DNA of 64,000 nucleotides. Origin: Streptococcus suis (GTDB lineage: Bacteria; Bacillota; Bacilli; Lactobacillales; Streptococcaceae). How positions within the stretch are numbered: position 1 is the first letter of the stretch; each line of letters starts with the position of its first letter. Location of the stretch: assembly GCA_029593505.1 (NCBI GenBank), contig JAKTNI010000001.1, forward strand, positions 456,427-520,426, written 5' to 3'. Positions 37,088 to 45,454 of the stretch are shown here, in pieces. Position numbers and translations under genes: made by a program. Below the pieces are notes generated by a model. It searched no databases. It was given only the letters and a program-made list of their open reading frames with translations, and was not told the DNA's origin.

Positions 37088-38413
37088 ATGAAAAAAGGAG
37101 CATTAACAGGTCTTCTTCTGTTTGGGATGTTTTTCGGAGCAGGAAATTTGATATTTCCTCCAGCTCTTGGTGTTTTATCGGGAGAAAATTTTTGGCCAGC
37201 GATTTTAGGTTTTGTTGTATCAGGTGTAGGGATTGCTGTCGTTGCTTTGATTGTGGGAACTCTCAATCCTAAAGGATATATCTATGAGATTTCGCGCAAG
37301 ATTTCTCCTAGTTATGCAACAATTTATTTGGTTATTTTATACTTGGCGATTGGTCCTTTCTTTGCCATTCCACGTACTGCAACAACTTCCTTTGAAGTAG
37401 GTATTGTTCCAATGTTGGGTGGTACGAACATTCAATTATGGTTGTTAGTATTCACAGCTGCATATTTTTTAGCGGCTTATCTCATTGCATTGAATCCATC
37501 AAAAATTTTAGATAGTATTGGTCGCATATTAACCCCTGTTTTTGCTATCTTAATTGTTATCTTGGTTGTTCTTGGTGTCGGAAAATACGGAGCAGCTAGT
37601 TCTTTACCCGCAGCAGAAACTTTTTCAGCAAGTAAGGCTTTAGGAAGCGGTTTTATAGAAGGATACAATACACTAGATGCTTTAGCTGCTATTGCATTTA
37701 GTGTTGTAGCGGTAAATACTCTTAAGAAACTTGGTTTTTCTAGTAAAAAAGAATACTTAACTACAATTTGGATAGTCGGTATGATTGTTGCGATAGCTTT
37801 TTCTGCATTGTATATCGGATTAGCGTTTCTTGGTAATCATTTTCCAGTTCCAGCAGATGTATTAGCTTCTGATACTAATAAAGGCGTATATGTTTTATCG
37901 CAAGCTACTCAGGCTATTTTTGGACCAAGTGCTCAATTGTTTTTAGCTGTAATGGTTGTGATGACTTGCTTTACAACAACAGCAGGCTTGATTGTATCGA
38001 GTGCTGAATTTTTTGCAGATCGTTTTCCACGATTACCATATAAAGTGTATGCAACTGTGTTTACTTTGATAGGATTTGGGATTGCTAATTTGGGATTGAA
38101 CACCATTATTCAGTTCTCTTTACCAGTCCTTCTAATTTTGTATCCTATTACGATTTGTATTGTTTTGATTACCATTGTTAATAAATTACTCCCTTTATCT
38201 GTGTATGGAATGCAGTTGACTGTAGGAGTAGTGACTGTGTTGGCATTTTTAGAAGTGTTGGCTAAGCAGTTTGGCTGGGAAGAAGTGTCACAGCTTATAG
38301 CACTGTTACCACTAGCAGATCAATCTCTTGCATGGTTGCTACCGGCCATTATAGGAATTCTTCTCTCTCTTTTCTTGCCTAATAAACAGGTGAGTGAAGC
38401 ATTTGAAATGTAA
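37088..38413 (+). CDS. brnQ: Branched-chain amino acid uptake carrier BrnQ
   Basis: A 441-aa LIVCS-family cation symporter for leucine, isoleucine and valine in the membrane, with about 12 hydrophobic segments. The N-terminal GMFFGAGNLIFPPALG is the family signature and GPFFAIPRTATTSFEVG a second one. SD AAAAAGGAGA lies 7 bases before the ATG. It is transcribed alone. The gene ends before a hairpin that overlaps the rplU promoter. Confidence 0.95.
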   Translation: MKKGALTGLLLFGMFFGAGNLIFPPALGVLSGENFWPAILGFVVSGVGIAVVALIVGTLNPKGYIYEISRKISPSYATIYLVILYLAIGPFFAIPRTATTSFEVGIVPMLGGTNIQLWLLVFTAAYFLAAYLIALNPSKILDSIGRILTPVFAILIVILVVLGVGKYGAASSLPAAETFSASKALGSGFIEGYNTLDALAAIAFSVVAVNTLKKLGFSSKKEYLTTIWIVGMIVAIAFSALYIGLAFLGNHFPVPADVLASDTNKGVYVLSQATQAIFGPSAQLFLAVMVVMTCFTTTAGLIVSSAEFFADRFPRLPYKVYATVFTLIGFGIANLGLNTIIQFSLPVLLILYPITICIVLITIVNKLLPLSVYGMQLTVGVVTVLAFLEVLAKQFGWEEVSQLIALLPLADQSLAWLLPAIIGILLSLFLPNKQVSEAFEM

Positions 38414-38432
38414 TAATTAAAATTCTTATATA

Positions 38433-38460
38433 AATCACTTGCATTTGCAGGTGATTTTGT
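38433..38460 (+). terminator. brnQ terminator overlapping the rplU -35
   Basis: AATCACTTGC / GCAGGTGATT with a short ATTT loop and TTTGTT; one G-U pair. Confidence 0.65.
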
Positions 38461-38466
38461 TATAAT
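38439..38466 (+). promoter_or_regulatory. Promoter of the L21 operon
   Basis: TTGCAT (38439-38444), 16 bases, TATAAT (38461-38466). Confidence 0.7.
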
Positions 38467-38472
38467 AGGAGT

Positions 38473-38590
38473 GTTGACTATGCACACCTGTGCAACCGCA
38501 CGATTACCGTTTAAGTGGTTTTGTACCCACGGTACTAGGCGAGTCTTCACAAAAAATAGGGATACATTCCCATATCTTCATAGGAGGTGC
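38473..38590 (+). promoter_or_regulatory. Ribosomal protein L21 leader RNA
   Basis: About 120 bases of GC-richer, structured 5' leader precede rplU, starting ATGCACACCTGTGCAACCGC and ending with the SD TAGGAGGTG. Position, size and the opening hairpin (GCAC..GTGC) fit the L21 leader family by which L21 is thought to repress its own operon. Identified from memory; the fold was not computed. Confidence 0.65.
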
Positions 38591-38593
38591 ATA

Positions 38594-38908
38594 ATGAGCA
38601 CATACGCAATCATTAAAACTGGCGGCAAACAAGTTAAAGTTGAAGTCGGTCAAGCTATCTACGTTGAAAAATTGAACGTTGAAGCAGGTCAAGAAGTAAC
38701 TTTCGAAGAAGTAGTTCTTGTCGGTGGTGAAAAAACTGTAGTGGGTACTCCACTTGTATCTGGTGCTACTGTTGTTGGTACTGTTGAAAAACAAGGGAAA
38801 CAGAAGAAAGTTGTTACCTTCAAGTACAAACCTAAAAAAGGTAGTCACCGTAAACAAGGTCACCGTCAACCTTACACAAAAGTTGTTATCAATGCTATCA
38901 ATGCTTAA
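38594..38908 (+). CDS. rplU: 50S ribosomal protein L21
   Basis: Large-subunit protein L21 binding 23S rRNA, 104 aa. It opens [16 protein letters not shown] and closes [16 protein letters not shown], both diagnostic. ATG 38594 follows AGGAGGT at 6 bases; the open frame runs upstream through the leader but is not used. The gap to rpmA is only 46 bases and holds the rpmA SD, with no room for the prp protease gene that many Firmicutes have between rplU and rpmA. Confidence 0.97.
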   Translation: MSTYAIIKTGGKQVKVEVGQAIYVEKLNVEAGQEVTFEEVVLVGGEKTVVGTPLVSGATVVGTVEKQGKQKKVVTFKYKPKKGSHRKQGHRQPYTKVVINAINA

Positions 38909-38954
38909 GAGCGTAGCTTGAAACAATCATTACAGAAATTCGGAGGAATAACAT

Positions 38955-39248
38955 ATGTTAAACTTGAATCTTGCTAACTTGCAATTTATGGCCCACAAAA
39001 AAGGTGGAGGTTCAACGTCAAACGGTCGTGACTCACAAGCTAAGCGTCTTGGTGCGAAAGCTGCTGATGGTCAAACTGTATCAGGCGGTTCAATTCTCTA
39101 TCGTCAACGTGGAACAAAAATCTACCCAGGTCTTAATGTAGGTCGTGGTGGAGATGATACTCTTTACGCTAAAGTAGAGGGTGTTGTACGATTTGAGCGT
39201 AAAGGTCGCGATAAGAAACAAGTATCTGTTTACCCAGTTGCGAAATAA
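38955..39248 (+). CDS. rpmA: 50S ribosomal protein L27 with N-terminal extension
   Basis: Large-subunit protein L27, whose N-terminus reaches the peptidyl-transferase centre. The 97-aa reading frame has the Firmicute extension [11 protein letters not shown] before the mature start AHKKGGG. In Firmicutes this is cut by the cysteine protease Prp, usually after a Phe-Phe or Leu-Phe pair; here the junction reads F-M-A. An internal ATG (38988) could directly give MAHKKGGG, but has no SD. CGGAGGA stands 6 bases before the first ATG, so the long form should be made. Confidence 0.96.
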   Translation: MLNLNLANLQFMAHKKGGGSTSNGRDSQAKRLGAKAADGQTVSGGSILYRQRGTKIYPGLNVGRGGDDTLYAKVEGVVRFERKGRDKKQVSVYPVAK

Positions 39249-39255
39249 TCTGAAG

Positions 39256-39290
39256 AGAACTACCAAGTGATAAATTGGTAGTTCTTTTTT
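39256..39290 (+). terminator. Terminator of rplU-rpmA
   Basis: AGAACTACCAA (39256-39266) / TTGGTAGTTCT (39275-39285) then T-run. Confidence 0.9.
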
Positions 39291-39320
39291 GAAAACTCAA
39301 CAAGTAATATATAGAAAAGA

Positions 39321-40196
39321 ATGATGAAACATTATATCATAAAGACTCGAAAACAATTATCTTCAATTGAAGTAAAACAATGTCATTATTTGAGTGATAT
39401 TTGTCAGAAAGTGGATGCTACTCATAGACAACCCTATCTATCTAATATGCTTAATTTTAATAAGGAGATGCCTGCTTTTATATTAGCTTATCAAGATGAG
39501 CAATTAGTGGGACTGTTATGCATCTATTCTGATGATAAGAATGATCCTGCTGAAGTCAGTATCATCGTCACACCAGATGAACGTAGAAAAGGAATAGCGA
39601 CAGCTTTGTTAGAATATTTCTATGCTATTCAAGCAGAGTATCAGTTACTAGGTCCACTTTTTGTAACAGAACAAATATTTTTAGACAAAAATCCTAGATT
39701 TTTAGCCAATATGCAGCTTGTAGAAGAGGTCGAATATGAGACATGGCTTTTTAGAGAGCCACACTATTTTGATATAACTGACTTGCCTAATGTAAATGTT
39801 GCCCAAGCATCTTCTCAACAGATTGAGGTTATCGCTCGGTTTCAATCACATGCTTTTAAAACTTCACTAGAAACTAGTAGGCAGTATGCACAGGAAGCAA
39901 TTTACGATGAGCATAGTTTATTGTATGTTATGGAAAAAGATGGAGAGGTTATAGCTTCGTGTACTGTAGATCTCTCAACGAAATATAATTATTTGTATAG
40001 TTTAGCAGTTTCTGAGCCATTTAGGGGGAAAGGTTTGGGATCTACTTTAGTAAAATATATCATTAATGATTTGAGTGTAAAAAATCAGAAAAGTTTTCAA
40101 ATAGCAGTTGAAAAAACAAATACGAGAGCTTTGAGATTATATAAAAATCTAGGTTTTGTTGAACAAACGAAAATTGTTTATTTACGGAAAGAGTAG
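39321..40196 (+). CDS. Tandem GNAT acetyltransferase
   Basis: A 291-aa protein with two GNAT folds. The first (about 45-130) has the acetyl-CoA loop in VTPDERRKGIATALL; the second (about 195-290) has AVSEPFRGKGLGSTLV and the end TRALRLYKNLGFVEQ, typical of active members. The first copy ends less typically and may serve for dimerisation or substrate binding. Substrate unknown. Two ATGs are adjacent at 39321; the SD is weak (AGAAAAGA). It stands alone between two terminators. Confidence 0.85.
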   Translation: MMKHYIIKTRKQLSSIEVKQCHYLSDICQKVDATHRQPYLSNMLNFNKEMPAFILAYQDEQLVGLLCIYSDDKNDPAEVSIIVTPDERRKGIATALLEYFYAIQAEYQLLGPLFVTEQIFLDKNPRFLANMQLVEEVEYETWLFREPHYFDITDLPNVNVAQASSQQIEVIARFQSHAFKTSLETSRQYAQEAIYDEHSLLYVMEKDGEVIASCTVDLSTKYNYLYSLAVSEPFRGKGLGSTLVKYIINDLSVKNQKSFQIAVEKTNTRALRLYKNLGFVEQTKIVYLRKE

Positions 40197-40235
40197 GATT
40201 ATCGGCAAAACCTACTTTTTTTGTTATAATGAAAG
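40193..40235 (+). promoter_or_regulatory. Terminator-promoter junction before the LysR gene
   Basis: GTAGG...CCTAC with a T-run (about 40193-40223) ends the GNAT gene, and TTATAAT (about 40225-40231) directly follows as the -10 of the next operon. Confidence 0.55.
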
Positions 40236-40259
40236 GAGTAGGTTTTAAAGGAATGATAT

Positions 40260-41174
40260 ATGAATATTCAACAATTACGGTATGTGATGGCAATAGCCAA
40301 TAGTGGAACGTTTCGAGAAGCGGCAGAAAAGATGTATGTGTCTCAACCAAGTCTATCCATCTCTATTCGCGAACTAGAAAAAGAATTGGGATTTCAACTT
40401 TTTAGTCGCACAAGTTCGGGTACGTTTTTGACACAAAAAGGAATGGAATTTTATGAGAAAGCTCAAACAATTGTAAAAAATTTTGATCAGTTTGAACATC
40501 TATATTTGCAATCTGATGAAGGAGAAAAGGTATTTTCGATTTCCAGTCAGCATTATGATTTCCTTCCTCCTTTGATGACAGAATTTTCCCGCCAACATCC
40601 TCAATATCCACATTTCCGAATTTTTGAGTCAACAACAGTACAGATTTTGGATGAAGTAGCGCAAGGCTATAGTGAGCTTGGAATTATTTATTTGAATGAC
40701 AGAAATACGAAAGGTATTATGCAAAAGTTGGACAAACTTCACTTGCAAGCTGTTGAATTATCAACATTTCAAACTCATATTTATCTTCGAGAAAACCATC
40801 CTTTGACAACTAAAAGAGAAATTGAGGCAGAGGATTTGGTCGGTTTGCCAACAGTACGTTTTACCCAAGAAAAAGAAGCTTATTTATACTATTCTGAAAA
40901 TTTAATTGATACATCTGATTCCTCAGTAGTATTTGATGTAACAGATCGAGCTACTTTAAACGGTATTTTAGAGCGCACAGATGCGTATGCAACGGGTTCA
41001 GGTTATTTAGATGATGAGAGTGTCAATGGTATTACAGTTATTCCTTTTAAAGGGAAGGTAGACAACCGCATGGTGTATGTAAAACGTGCTAATGATGAGT
41101 TAAGTGCTTGTGCTCATGATTTTGTTGAAACAATGCAGGCTTATTTTGATAGAAAAAAGGAGAAAAATGCGTAA
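40260..41174 (+). CDS. LysR-family transcriptional regulator
   Basis: A 304-aa LysR regulator. The winged HTH is residues 1-60 (LRYVMAIANSGTFREAAEKM, VSQPSLSISIRELEKELG, LFSRTSSGTFLTQKG), and the periplasmic-binding-like effector domain follows (about 90-295). It heads an operon with lspA and rluD, an order known from other streptococci, and overlaps lspA by 8 bases. Relatives in streptococci (CpsY/MtaR group) control methionine or capsule-related genes, but I cannot place this one. The SD is AAAGGAATG. Confidence 0.93.
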   Translation: MNIQQLRYVMAIANSGTFREAAEKMYVSQPSLSISIRELEKELGFQLFSRTSSGTFLTQKGMEFYEKAQTIVKNFDQFEHLYLQSDEGEKVFSISSQHYDFLPPLMTEFSRQHPQYPHFRIFESTTVQILDEVAQGYSELGIIYLNDRNTKGIMQKLDKLHLQAVELSTFQTHIYLRENHPLTTKREIEAEDLVGLPTVRFTQEKEAYLYYSENLIDTSDSSVVFDVTDRATLNGILERTDAYATGSGYLDDESVNGITVIPFKGKVDNRMVYVKRANDELSACAHDFVETMQAYFDRKKEKNA

Positions 41175-41631
41175 GATTGGTTTTCCGCTGCTGATAGTAG
41201 TTTTGATTGTGATAGATCAAATAGTAAAATTTTGGACTGTGGAACATATACCATTGGGGATGGTTCAGGATTTTATTCCTAATTTTATGAGTTTAGCTTA
41301 TCTGAGAAATTATGGTGCAGCTTATTCTATGTTACAAAACCAACAGTGGTTTTTTATCATTGTAACAATAGTGGTAGTGACAGGTCTTATTGTTTACTAT
41401 GTTAAGAATAATAAAGGTAGTATGTGGCTTTTATTTAGTTTATCTTTAATGATAGCCGGTGCTTTGGGGAATTTTATTGATCGTTTGAGATTGGGCTATG
41501 TGGTGGATATGTTCCATTTTGACTTTATCAATTTTCCTATCTTTAATATGGCAGATAGTTATCTAACTGTAGGAGTGCTGTGCTTGTTAATTTGTATATT
41601 GAAAGAAGAGAATGATGGAAGTAAGAGTTAA
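41167..41631 (+). CDS. lspA: Lipoprotein signal peptidase II
   Basis: Membrane aspartyl peptidase that removes signal peptides from prolipoproteins after lipidation. The 154-aa protein has four membrane segments and the two catalytic aspartates in GNFIDRL and FNMADSYL. SD AAAAGGAGA precedes ATG 41167, inside the end of the LysR gene. In this window it would process the carboxypeptidase lipoprotein at 25823. It overlaps rluD by 20 bases. Confidence 0.96.
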   Translation: MRKIGFPLLIVVLIVIDQIVKFWTVEHIPLGMVQDFIPNFMSLAYLRNYGAAYSMLQNQQWFFIIVTIVVVTGLIVYYVKNNKGSMWLLFSLSLMIAGALGNFIDRLRLGYVVDMFHFDFINFPIFNMADSYLTVGVLCLLICILKEENDGSKS

Positions 41632-42511
41632 AGTAAGTGGAGTGCGTTTGGATAAGGCAGTGGCGGATTTGACAGAATTATCACGAACAGTTGCTAATGA
41701 GCAAATCAAGACAGGGCAAGTCTTGGTTAATGGAGAGATAAAAAAAGCAAAGTACATTGTCCAAGTAGGAGATGTCATCACGTATCAACTACCCAAAGTT
41801 GAGGAAGTTGAGTATGTTGCAGAGGATATTTCTATCGAAATCCTTTATCAAGATAAAGATGTAGCAGTTGTCAATAAGCCTCAGGGCATGGTCGTTCATC
41901 CTTCTGCGGGACATACATCGGGTACGTTAGTCAATGCTTTGCTGCGCCATATCAAAGATTTATCTGGTATAAATGGAGTTCTCCGTCCAGGTATTGTTCA
42001 TCGAATTGATAAGGATACTTCTGGTTTACTCATGATTGCTAAAAATGATGTGGCACATATAAAATTAGCAGAGGAGTTAAAAGCCAAAAAACCATTGCGT
42101 AAATATTGGGCTCTTGTGCATGGGAATGTACCAAATGATCGCGGAAAAATAGAAGCACCTATTGGTAGATCTGAAAAAGATCGCAAAAAACAGGCTGTTA
42201 CTGCTAAAGGAAAAGAAGCTATAACACGTTTTGAAGTTTTAGAGCGATTTGGTGATTATACATTGCTTGAGTTGACATTGGAAACCGGGCGTACACATCA
42301 AATTCGTGTTCATATGGCTTATATTGGTCATCCTATTGCAGGAGATATATCTTACGGTCCACGTAAGACATTGAAAGGACATGGTCAATTTCTCCATGCA
42401 AGAACACTGGGATTTACTCATCCTAGTACAGGGGAAATGGTTGAATTTACGGCGGAAATACCGACTATTTTTCAAGAAACGTTGGAGCAACTTCGTGAGA
42501 GTGGAAAATAA
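41612..42511 (+). CDS. rluD: RluD-type 23S rRNA pseudouridine synthase
   Basis: A 299-aa RluA/RluD-family enzyme. An N-terminal S4-like RNA-binding domain (about 8-60, VRLDKAVADL) is followed by the catalytic domain with HRIDKDTSGLLMIAKN (nucleophile Asp) and GRTHQIRVHMAYIGHPI. By length and operon position (after lspA) it corresponds to RluD of other streptococci, which modifies helix 69 of 23S rRNA; the exact site is inferred. Start ATG 41612 or 41615 within lspA, SD AAGAAGAG. Confidence 0.93.
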   Translation: MMEVRVKVSGVRLDKAVADLTELSRTVANEQIKTGQVLVNGEIKKAKYIVQVGDVITYQLPKVEEVEYVAEDISIEILYQDKDVAVVNKPQGMVVHPSAGHTSGTLVNALLRHIKDLSGINGVLRPGIVHRIDKDTSGLLMIAKNDVAHIKLAEELKAKKPLRKYWALVHGNVPNDRGKIEAPIGRSEKDRKKQAVTAKGKEAITRFEVLERFGDYTLLELTLETGRTHQIRVHMAYIGHPIAGDISYGPRKTLKGHGQFLHARTLGFTHPSTGEMVEFTAEIPTIFQETLEQLRESGK

Positions 42512-42550
42512 CGTGCTTCTTATCACCTTGCTCATTTTTCAAACACATGC

Positions 42551-42556
42551 TATACT
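42551..42556 (+). promoter_or_regulatory. Promoter of phnA
   Basis: TGCTATACT extended -10 (TATACT at 42551-42556), 29 bases before the ATG. Confidence 0.65.
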
Positions 42557-42585
42557 AGAACATGAACAATTGAAGGAGAATAAAA

Positions 42586-42921
42586 ATGGAAACTTTACCA
42601 AATTGTCCCAAATGCACTTCTGAGTATGTTTACGAAGACGGAGTTCTTTTGGTGTGTCCAGAGTGTGCTTATGAATGGAACCCAGCAGATGCAGTAGAAG
42701 AAGAGGGAATTATCGCTCTTGATGCAAATGGAAATCGTTTGTCTGATGGTGATACTGTTACGCTCATTAAAGACTTAAAAGTAAAAGGTGCTCCTAAGGA
42801 TTTAAAACAAGGAACACGTGTAAAAGGGATTCGTATCGTTGAGGGCGATCATAATATCGATTGTAAAATTGATGGTTTTGGTGCCATGAAACTTAAATCA
42901 GAATTTGTTAAGAAAATTTAA
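42586..42921 (+). CDS. PhnA/YjdM zinc-ribbon protein
   Basis: A 111-aa protein of the PhnA (YjdM) family: an N-terminal zinc ribbon with CPKC and CPEC at about residues 6-28, then a small beta-barrel domain with [17 protein letters not shown] and [20 protein letters not shown] at the end. Despite its name it is not part of phosphonate breakdown in streptococci, and its function is unknown. SD GAAGGAGAA, promoter just upstream. Monocistronic. Confidence 0.92.
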   Translation: METLPNCPKCTSEYVYEDGVLLVCPECAYEWNPADAVEEEGIIALDANGNRLSDGDTVTLIKDLKVKGAPKDLKQGTRVKGIRIVEGDHNIDCKIDGFGAMKLKSEFVKKI

Positions 42922-42968
42922 TCATGATATAGCTAAAGCATCAGTTTTAGTTGGTCATTTTTAGGGAG

Positions 42969-43070
42969 GCAGTTGAGTAAGTTTTGTCAACTGCTTGGGA
43001 GTAGGAGAATAAGGTGATTATTTCATAAGCATCACTTTATCTTCTGCTCCCTTTCCCATTTATGAAAGGA
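42969..43070 (+). ncRNA. Tandem hairpins with possible RBS-sequestering pseudoknot
   Basis: Hairpin 1: GCAGTTGA (42969-42976) / TCAACTGC (42987-42994), perfect 8 bp. Hairpin 2: 42997-43018 pairs with 43031-43051 over about 21 pairs with three G-U wobbles and one bulged A, which pair only in the + strand RNA. Its 12-base loop contains UUUCAUAA (43021-43028), an exact complement of UUAUGAAA (43060-43067), which overlaps the AAAGGA SD of the next gene. This looks like a loop-to-SD pseudoknot controlling translation of the Pr6Pr gene at 43075. I do not recognise a known RNA family. Confidence 0.5.
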
Positions 43071-43074
43071 TAGT

Positions 43075-43716
43075 ATGAAACATAAAAGTATTTTATTTTA
43101 CAGTCGTTGTTTATTGACAGTTTTAGCCATTACAGGAACTGTTCTTGAAATCGTTAAGTACGGTATAGGGATGCTCATGTACTATACTGTGCAATCCAAT
43201 CTCTTGGTATCTATTTTTTCGGTCTACATGCTTTATGCCATGCTGCAACAATTCAATCTACAAAATACTCGTTTTTTACGATTGAAAGCGGCGGTTACGA
43301 TGTCTATTATGATTACTTGTGTCGTTTATCACCTCATGCTTGCTCCTTTAGCAGAAAATTTTTGGCGAGTAGAAAATATGCTTTGTCATTACATCGTTCC
43401 ACTTTATTTTTTATTAGATACTCTTATAGTTGATTGTCAAAAACAGTATAAGTGGTTTGATCCAATTTGGTGGACGGTTTTACCGGTTTTCTATATGCTA
43501 TTTGCTCTTGTTAATGGTTTTTTCCTTAAAATTCCCATTCCAAAGGCGAAAGATAGTCCCTTTGCTTATTTCTTTTTAAATGTTCCTAAGTATGGTTGGG
43601 AATATGTTCTAATGTATGCAGGTGTAATCTTTATTGCCTATCTATTTTTCGGCTATGTTTTATATGGTATTAAATCAATACCATATAAAGTCCATAAAGA
43701 AAAATCCGAAAGATAA
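43075..43716 (+). CDS. Pr6Pr family membrane protein
   Basis: A 213-aa protein with six predicted membrane segments, about residues 8-25, 35-55, 70-90, 103-120, 133-150 and 175-198. It matches the FAR-17a/Pr6Pr family by the YYTVQSNLLV motif, HLMLAP and the HYIVPLYFLLD segment with a conserved histidine. Function unknown in bacteria; eukaryotic relatives of the wider group hydrolyse fatty-acid esters. SD AAAGGA 4 bases before the ATG lies in the possible pseudoknot described at 42969-43070. Confidence 0.8.
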   Translation: MKHKSILFYSRCLLTVLAITGTVLEIVKYGIGMLMYYTVQSNLLVSIFSVYMLYAMLQQFNLQNTRFLRLKAAVTMSIMITCVVYHLMLAPLAENFWRVENMLCHYIVPLYFLLDTLIVDCQKQYKWFDPIWWTVLPVFYMLFALVNGFFLKIPIPKAKDSPFAYFFLNVPKYGWEYVLMYAGVIFIAYLFFGYVLYGIKSIPYKVHKEKSER

Positions 43717-43756
43717 TTGATTTTTACAAGTACTATTTGTCAGAGGATAAAAAGTA

Positions 43757-43880
43757 TGATATACTGATTCCAACAGTCCTTTAATACCTGTCCAGAGAGG
43801 CAGATAAGGAGTCATGTGTGAATCAGGTTAGTCTATACTAATCCGATATTTTCATAGTCTCCTTAAAGGGAGACTTTTTT
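43757..43880 (+). promoter_or_regulatory. Promoter and PyrR-dependent attenuator of the pyr operon
   Basis: TGATATACT (43757-43765) is the promoter. The leader contains AGTCCTTTAATACC and TCCAGAGAGGC (about 43775-43805), the PyrR-binding loop consensus, then a terminator AGTCTCC-TTAAA-GGGAGACT (43856-43875) with six T. When UMP is high PyrR binds the loop and favours the terminator. Confidence 0.88.
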
Positions 43881-43903
43881 CTATATTTAATAATGGAGGC
43901 TTT

Positions 43904-44425
43904 ATGAAGACTAAAGAGATTGTTGATGATGTAACGATGAAACGAGCTATTACGCGTATCACATATGAAATTATTGAGCGTAATAAAAATTTGGATAACA
44001 TTGTTCTTGCTGGTATTAAGACGCGAGGTGTCTTTATTGCTAAGAGAATTCAGGAACGATTGAAGCAGTTGGAAGGGATAGATGTACCATTAGGTGAATT
44101 GGATACCAAGCCGTTTCGAGATGATGTAAAAGTAGAGGAAGATACAACTAGTATGATTGCAGATGTGAACGATCGAGATGTCGTTTTAGTAGATGATGTT
44201 CTATATACAGGTCGGACTATTCGAGCAGCTATTGACAATGTGGTATCTCTAGGACGTCCAGCACGCGTCAGTCTTGCCGTTTTGGTAGATCGTGGTCATA
44301 GGGAGTTACCCATTCGAGCAGACTATGTCGGAAAAAACATTCCAACAAGTCGTACAGAGGAAGTTATTGTTCATATGACAGAAATTGATGGTCAAGATGC
44401 TGTTCTTTTAGTAGAACATTTGTAG
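43904..44425 (+). CDS. pyrR: Pyrimidine operon attenuator / uracil phosphoribosyltransferase
   Basis: RNA-binding regulator that senses UMP and attenuates the pyr operon; most members also have weak uracil phosphoribosyltransferase activity. The 173-aa protein carries the PRPP loop [17 protein letters not shown] and the RNA-binding basic patch around [25 protein letters not shown], 8 bases upstream. It is the first gene after its own target leader. pyrP, which often follows pyrR, is absent; pyrB follows after 58 bases. Confidence 0.96.
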   Translation: MKTKEIVDDVTMKRAITRITYEIIERNKNLDNIVLAGIKTRGVFIAKRIQERLKQLEGIDVPLGELDTKPFRDDVKVEEDTTSMIADVNDRDVVLVDDVLYTGRTIRAAIDNVVSLGRPARVSLAVLVDRGHRELPIRADYVGKNIPTSRTEEVIVHMTEIDGQDAVLLVEHL

Positions 44426-44483
44426 TTGATGGATTTAATGAACTGTTGTTTATAGATTTATGTAATGAAAGGTAGGTAGCATC

Positions 44484-45407
44484 TTGGGAATGGAAAATGG
44501 TAGAGTTTCACTTCAGCACCTAGTTACGATGGAATCACTTTCTAATGAGGAAGTTTTGGGACTTATCCAGCGTGGAATTGAGTTTAAAAATGGAGAGAAA
44601 GCTGCATTCAAACAGAAGTACTATGTTTCAAATCTATTCTTTGAAGATTCAACTCGAACACATAAATCATTTGAAATGGCCGAGCTACGCTTGAATATGG
44701 AAATGATTGATTTTGATGCTAGGACAAGTTCAGTCAATAAAGGAGAAACCCTGTACGATACTATTTTGACCATGTCAGCTCTAGGTGTAGATATTTGCGT
44801 TATTCGACATTCGGAAGTAGAGTATTATAAACCATTGATAGCAAGTTCTACGATTCAGACAGCTATTGTCAATGGTGGTGATGGTTCGGGTCAGCATCCG
44901 AGTCAATCTTTATTGGATTTAATGACGATTTATGAGGAATTTGGTACGTTTGAAGGTCTAAAAATAGCTATCGCAGGAGATATTACACATTCTCGTGTGG
45001 CTAAGTCAAATATGCAAATTCTGAAACGATTAGGTGCTGATTTGTTTTTTGCTGGTCCAGAGGAATGGTATTTGAAAGAATTTGATGTATATGGTAAACA
45101 TGTAACAATAGATGAGATTGTCGACAGGGTAGATGTGCTCATGTTACTTCGTGTACAACATGAACGACATGATGGGGATGGAGGATTTTTAAAAGAAACC
45201 TACAACAACCTATATGGACTGACAGAAGAACGCTATAAACGATTGAAAGATACAGCTATTATTATGCATCCAGCTCCAGTTAATAGAGGTGTGGAAATTG
45301 ACGGACAGCTGGTAGAAGCTCCAAAATCTCGTATTGTACGACAAATGCAAAATGGAGTGTTTGTGCGTATGGCTATTTTAGAAGCAATTGTAAGTGGAAA
45401 GAAGTAG
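44484..45407 (+). CDS. pyrB: Aspartate carbamoyltransferase catalytic subunit
   Basis: Joins carbamoyl phosphate and aspartate, the first committed pyrimidine step. The approximately 305-aa protein has [13 protein letters not shown] (carbamoyl-phosphate loop), [15 protein letters not shown] and [11 protein letters not shown]. The start is TTG 44484 or ATG 44490: AAAGGTAGG ends about 9 bases before the TTG and 15 before the ATG, so I keep the TTG. No pyrI; this is the unregulated Gram-positive type. Carbamoyl phosphate comes from carA-carB just downstream. Confidence 0.95.
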   Translation: MGMENGRVSLQHLVTMESLSNEEVLGLIQRGIEFKNGEKAAFKQKYYVSNLFFEDSTRTHKSFEMAELRLNMEMIDFDARTSSVNKGETLYDTILTMSALGVDICVIRHSEVEYYKPLIASSTIQTAIVNGGDGSGQHPSQSLLDLMTIYEEFGTFEGLKIAIAGDITHSRVAKSNMQILKRLGADLFFAGPEEWYLKEFDVYGKHVTIDEIVDRVDVLMLLRVQHERHDGDGGFLKETYNNLYGLTEERYKRLKDTAIIMHPAPVNRGVEIDGQLVEAPKSRIVRQMQNGVFVRMAILEAIVSGKK

Positions 45408-45454
45408 TAGAGACGCGTTAAAGGACTCCTGTGAGAGTCAACGGAAAGGAAGTT

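Noticed and set aside
38471-38593. N-terminal extension of L21 through its leader
   Set aside because: The stretch is the structured L21 leader; ATG 38594 has a perfect SD and gives the normal 104-aa protein.
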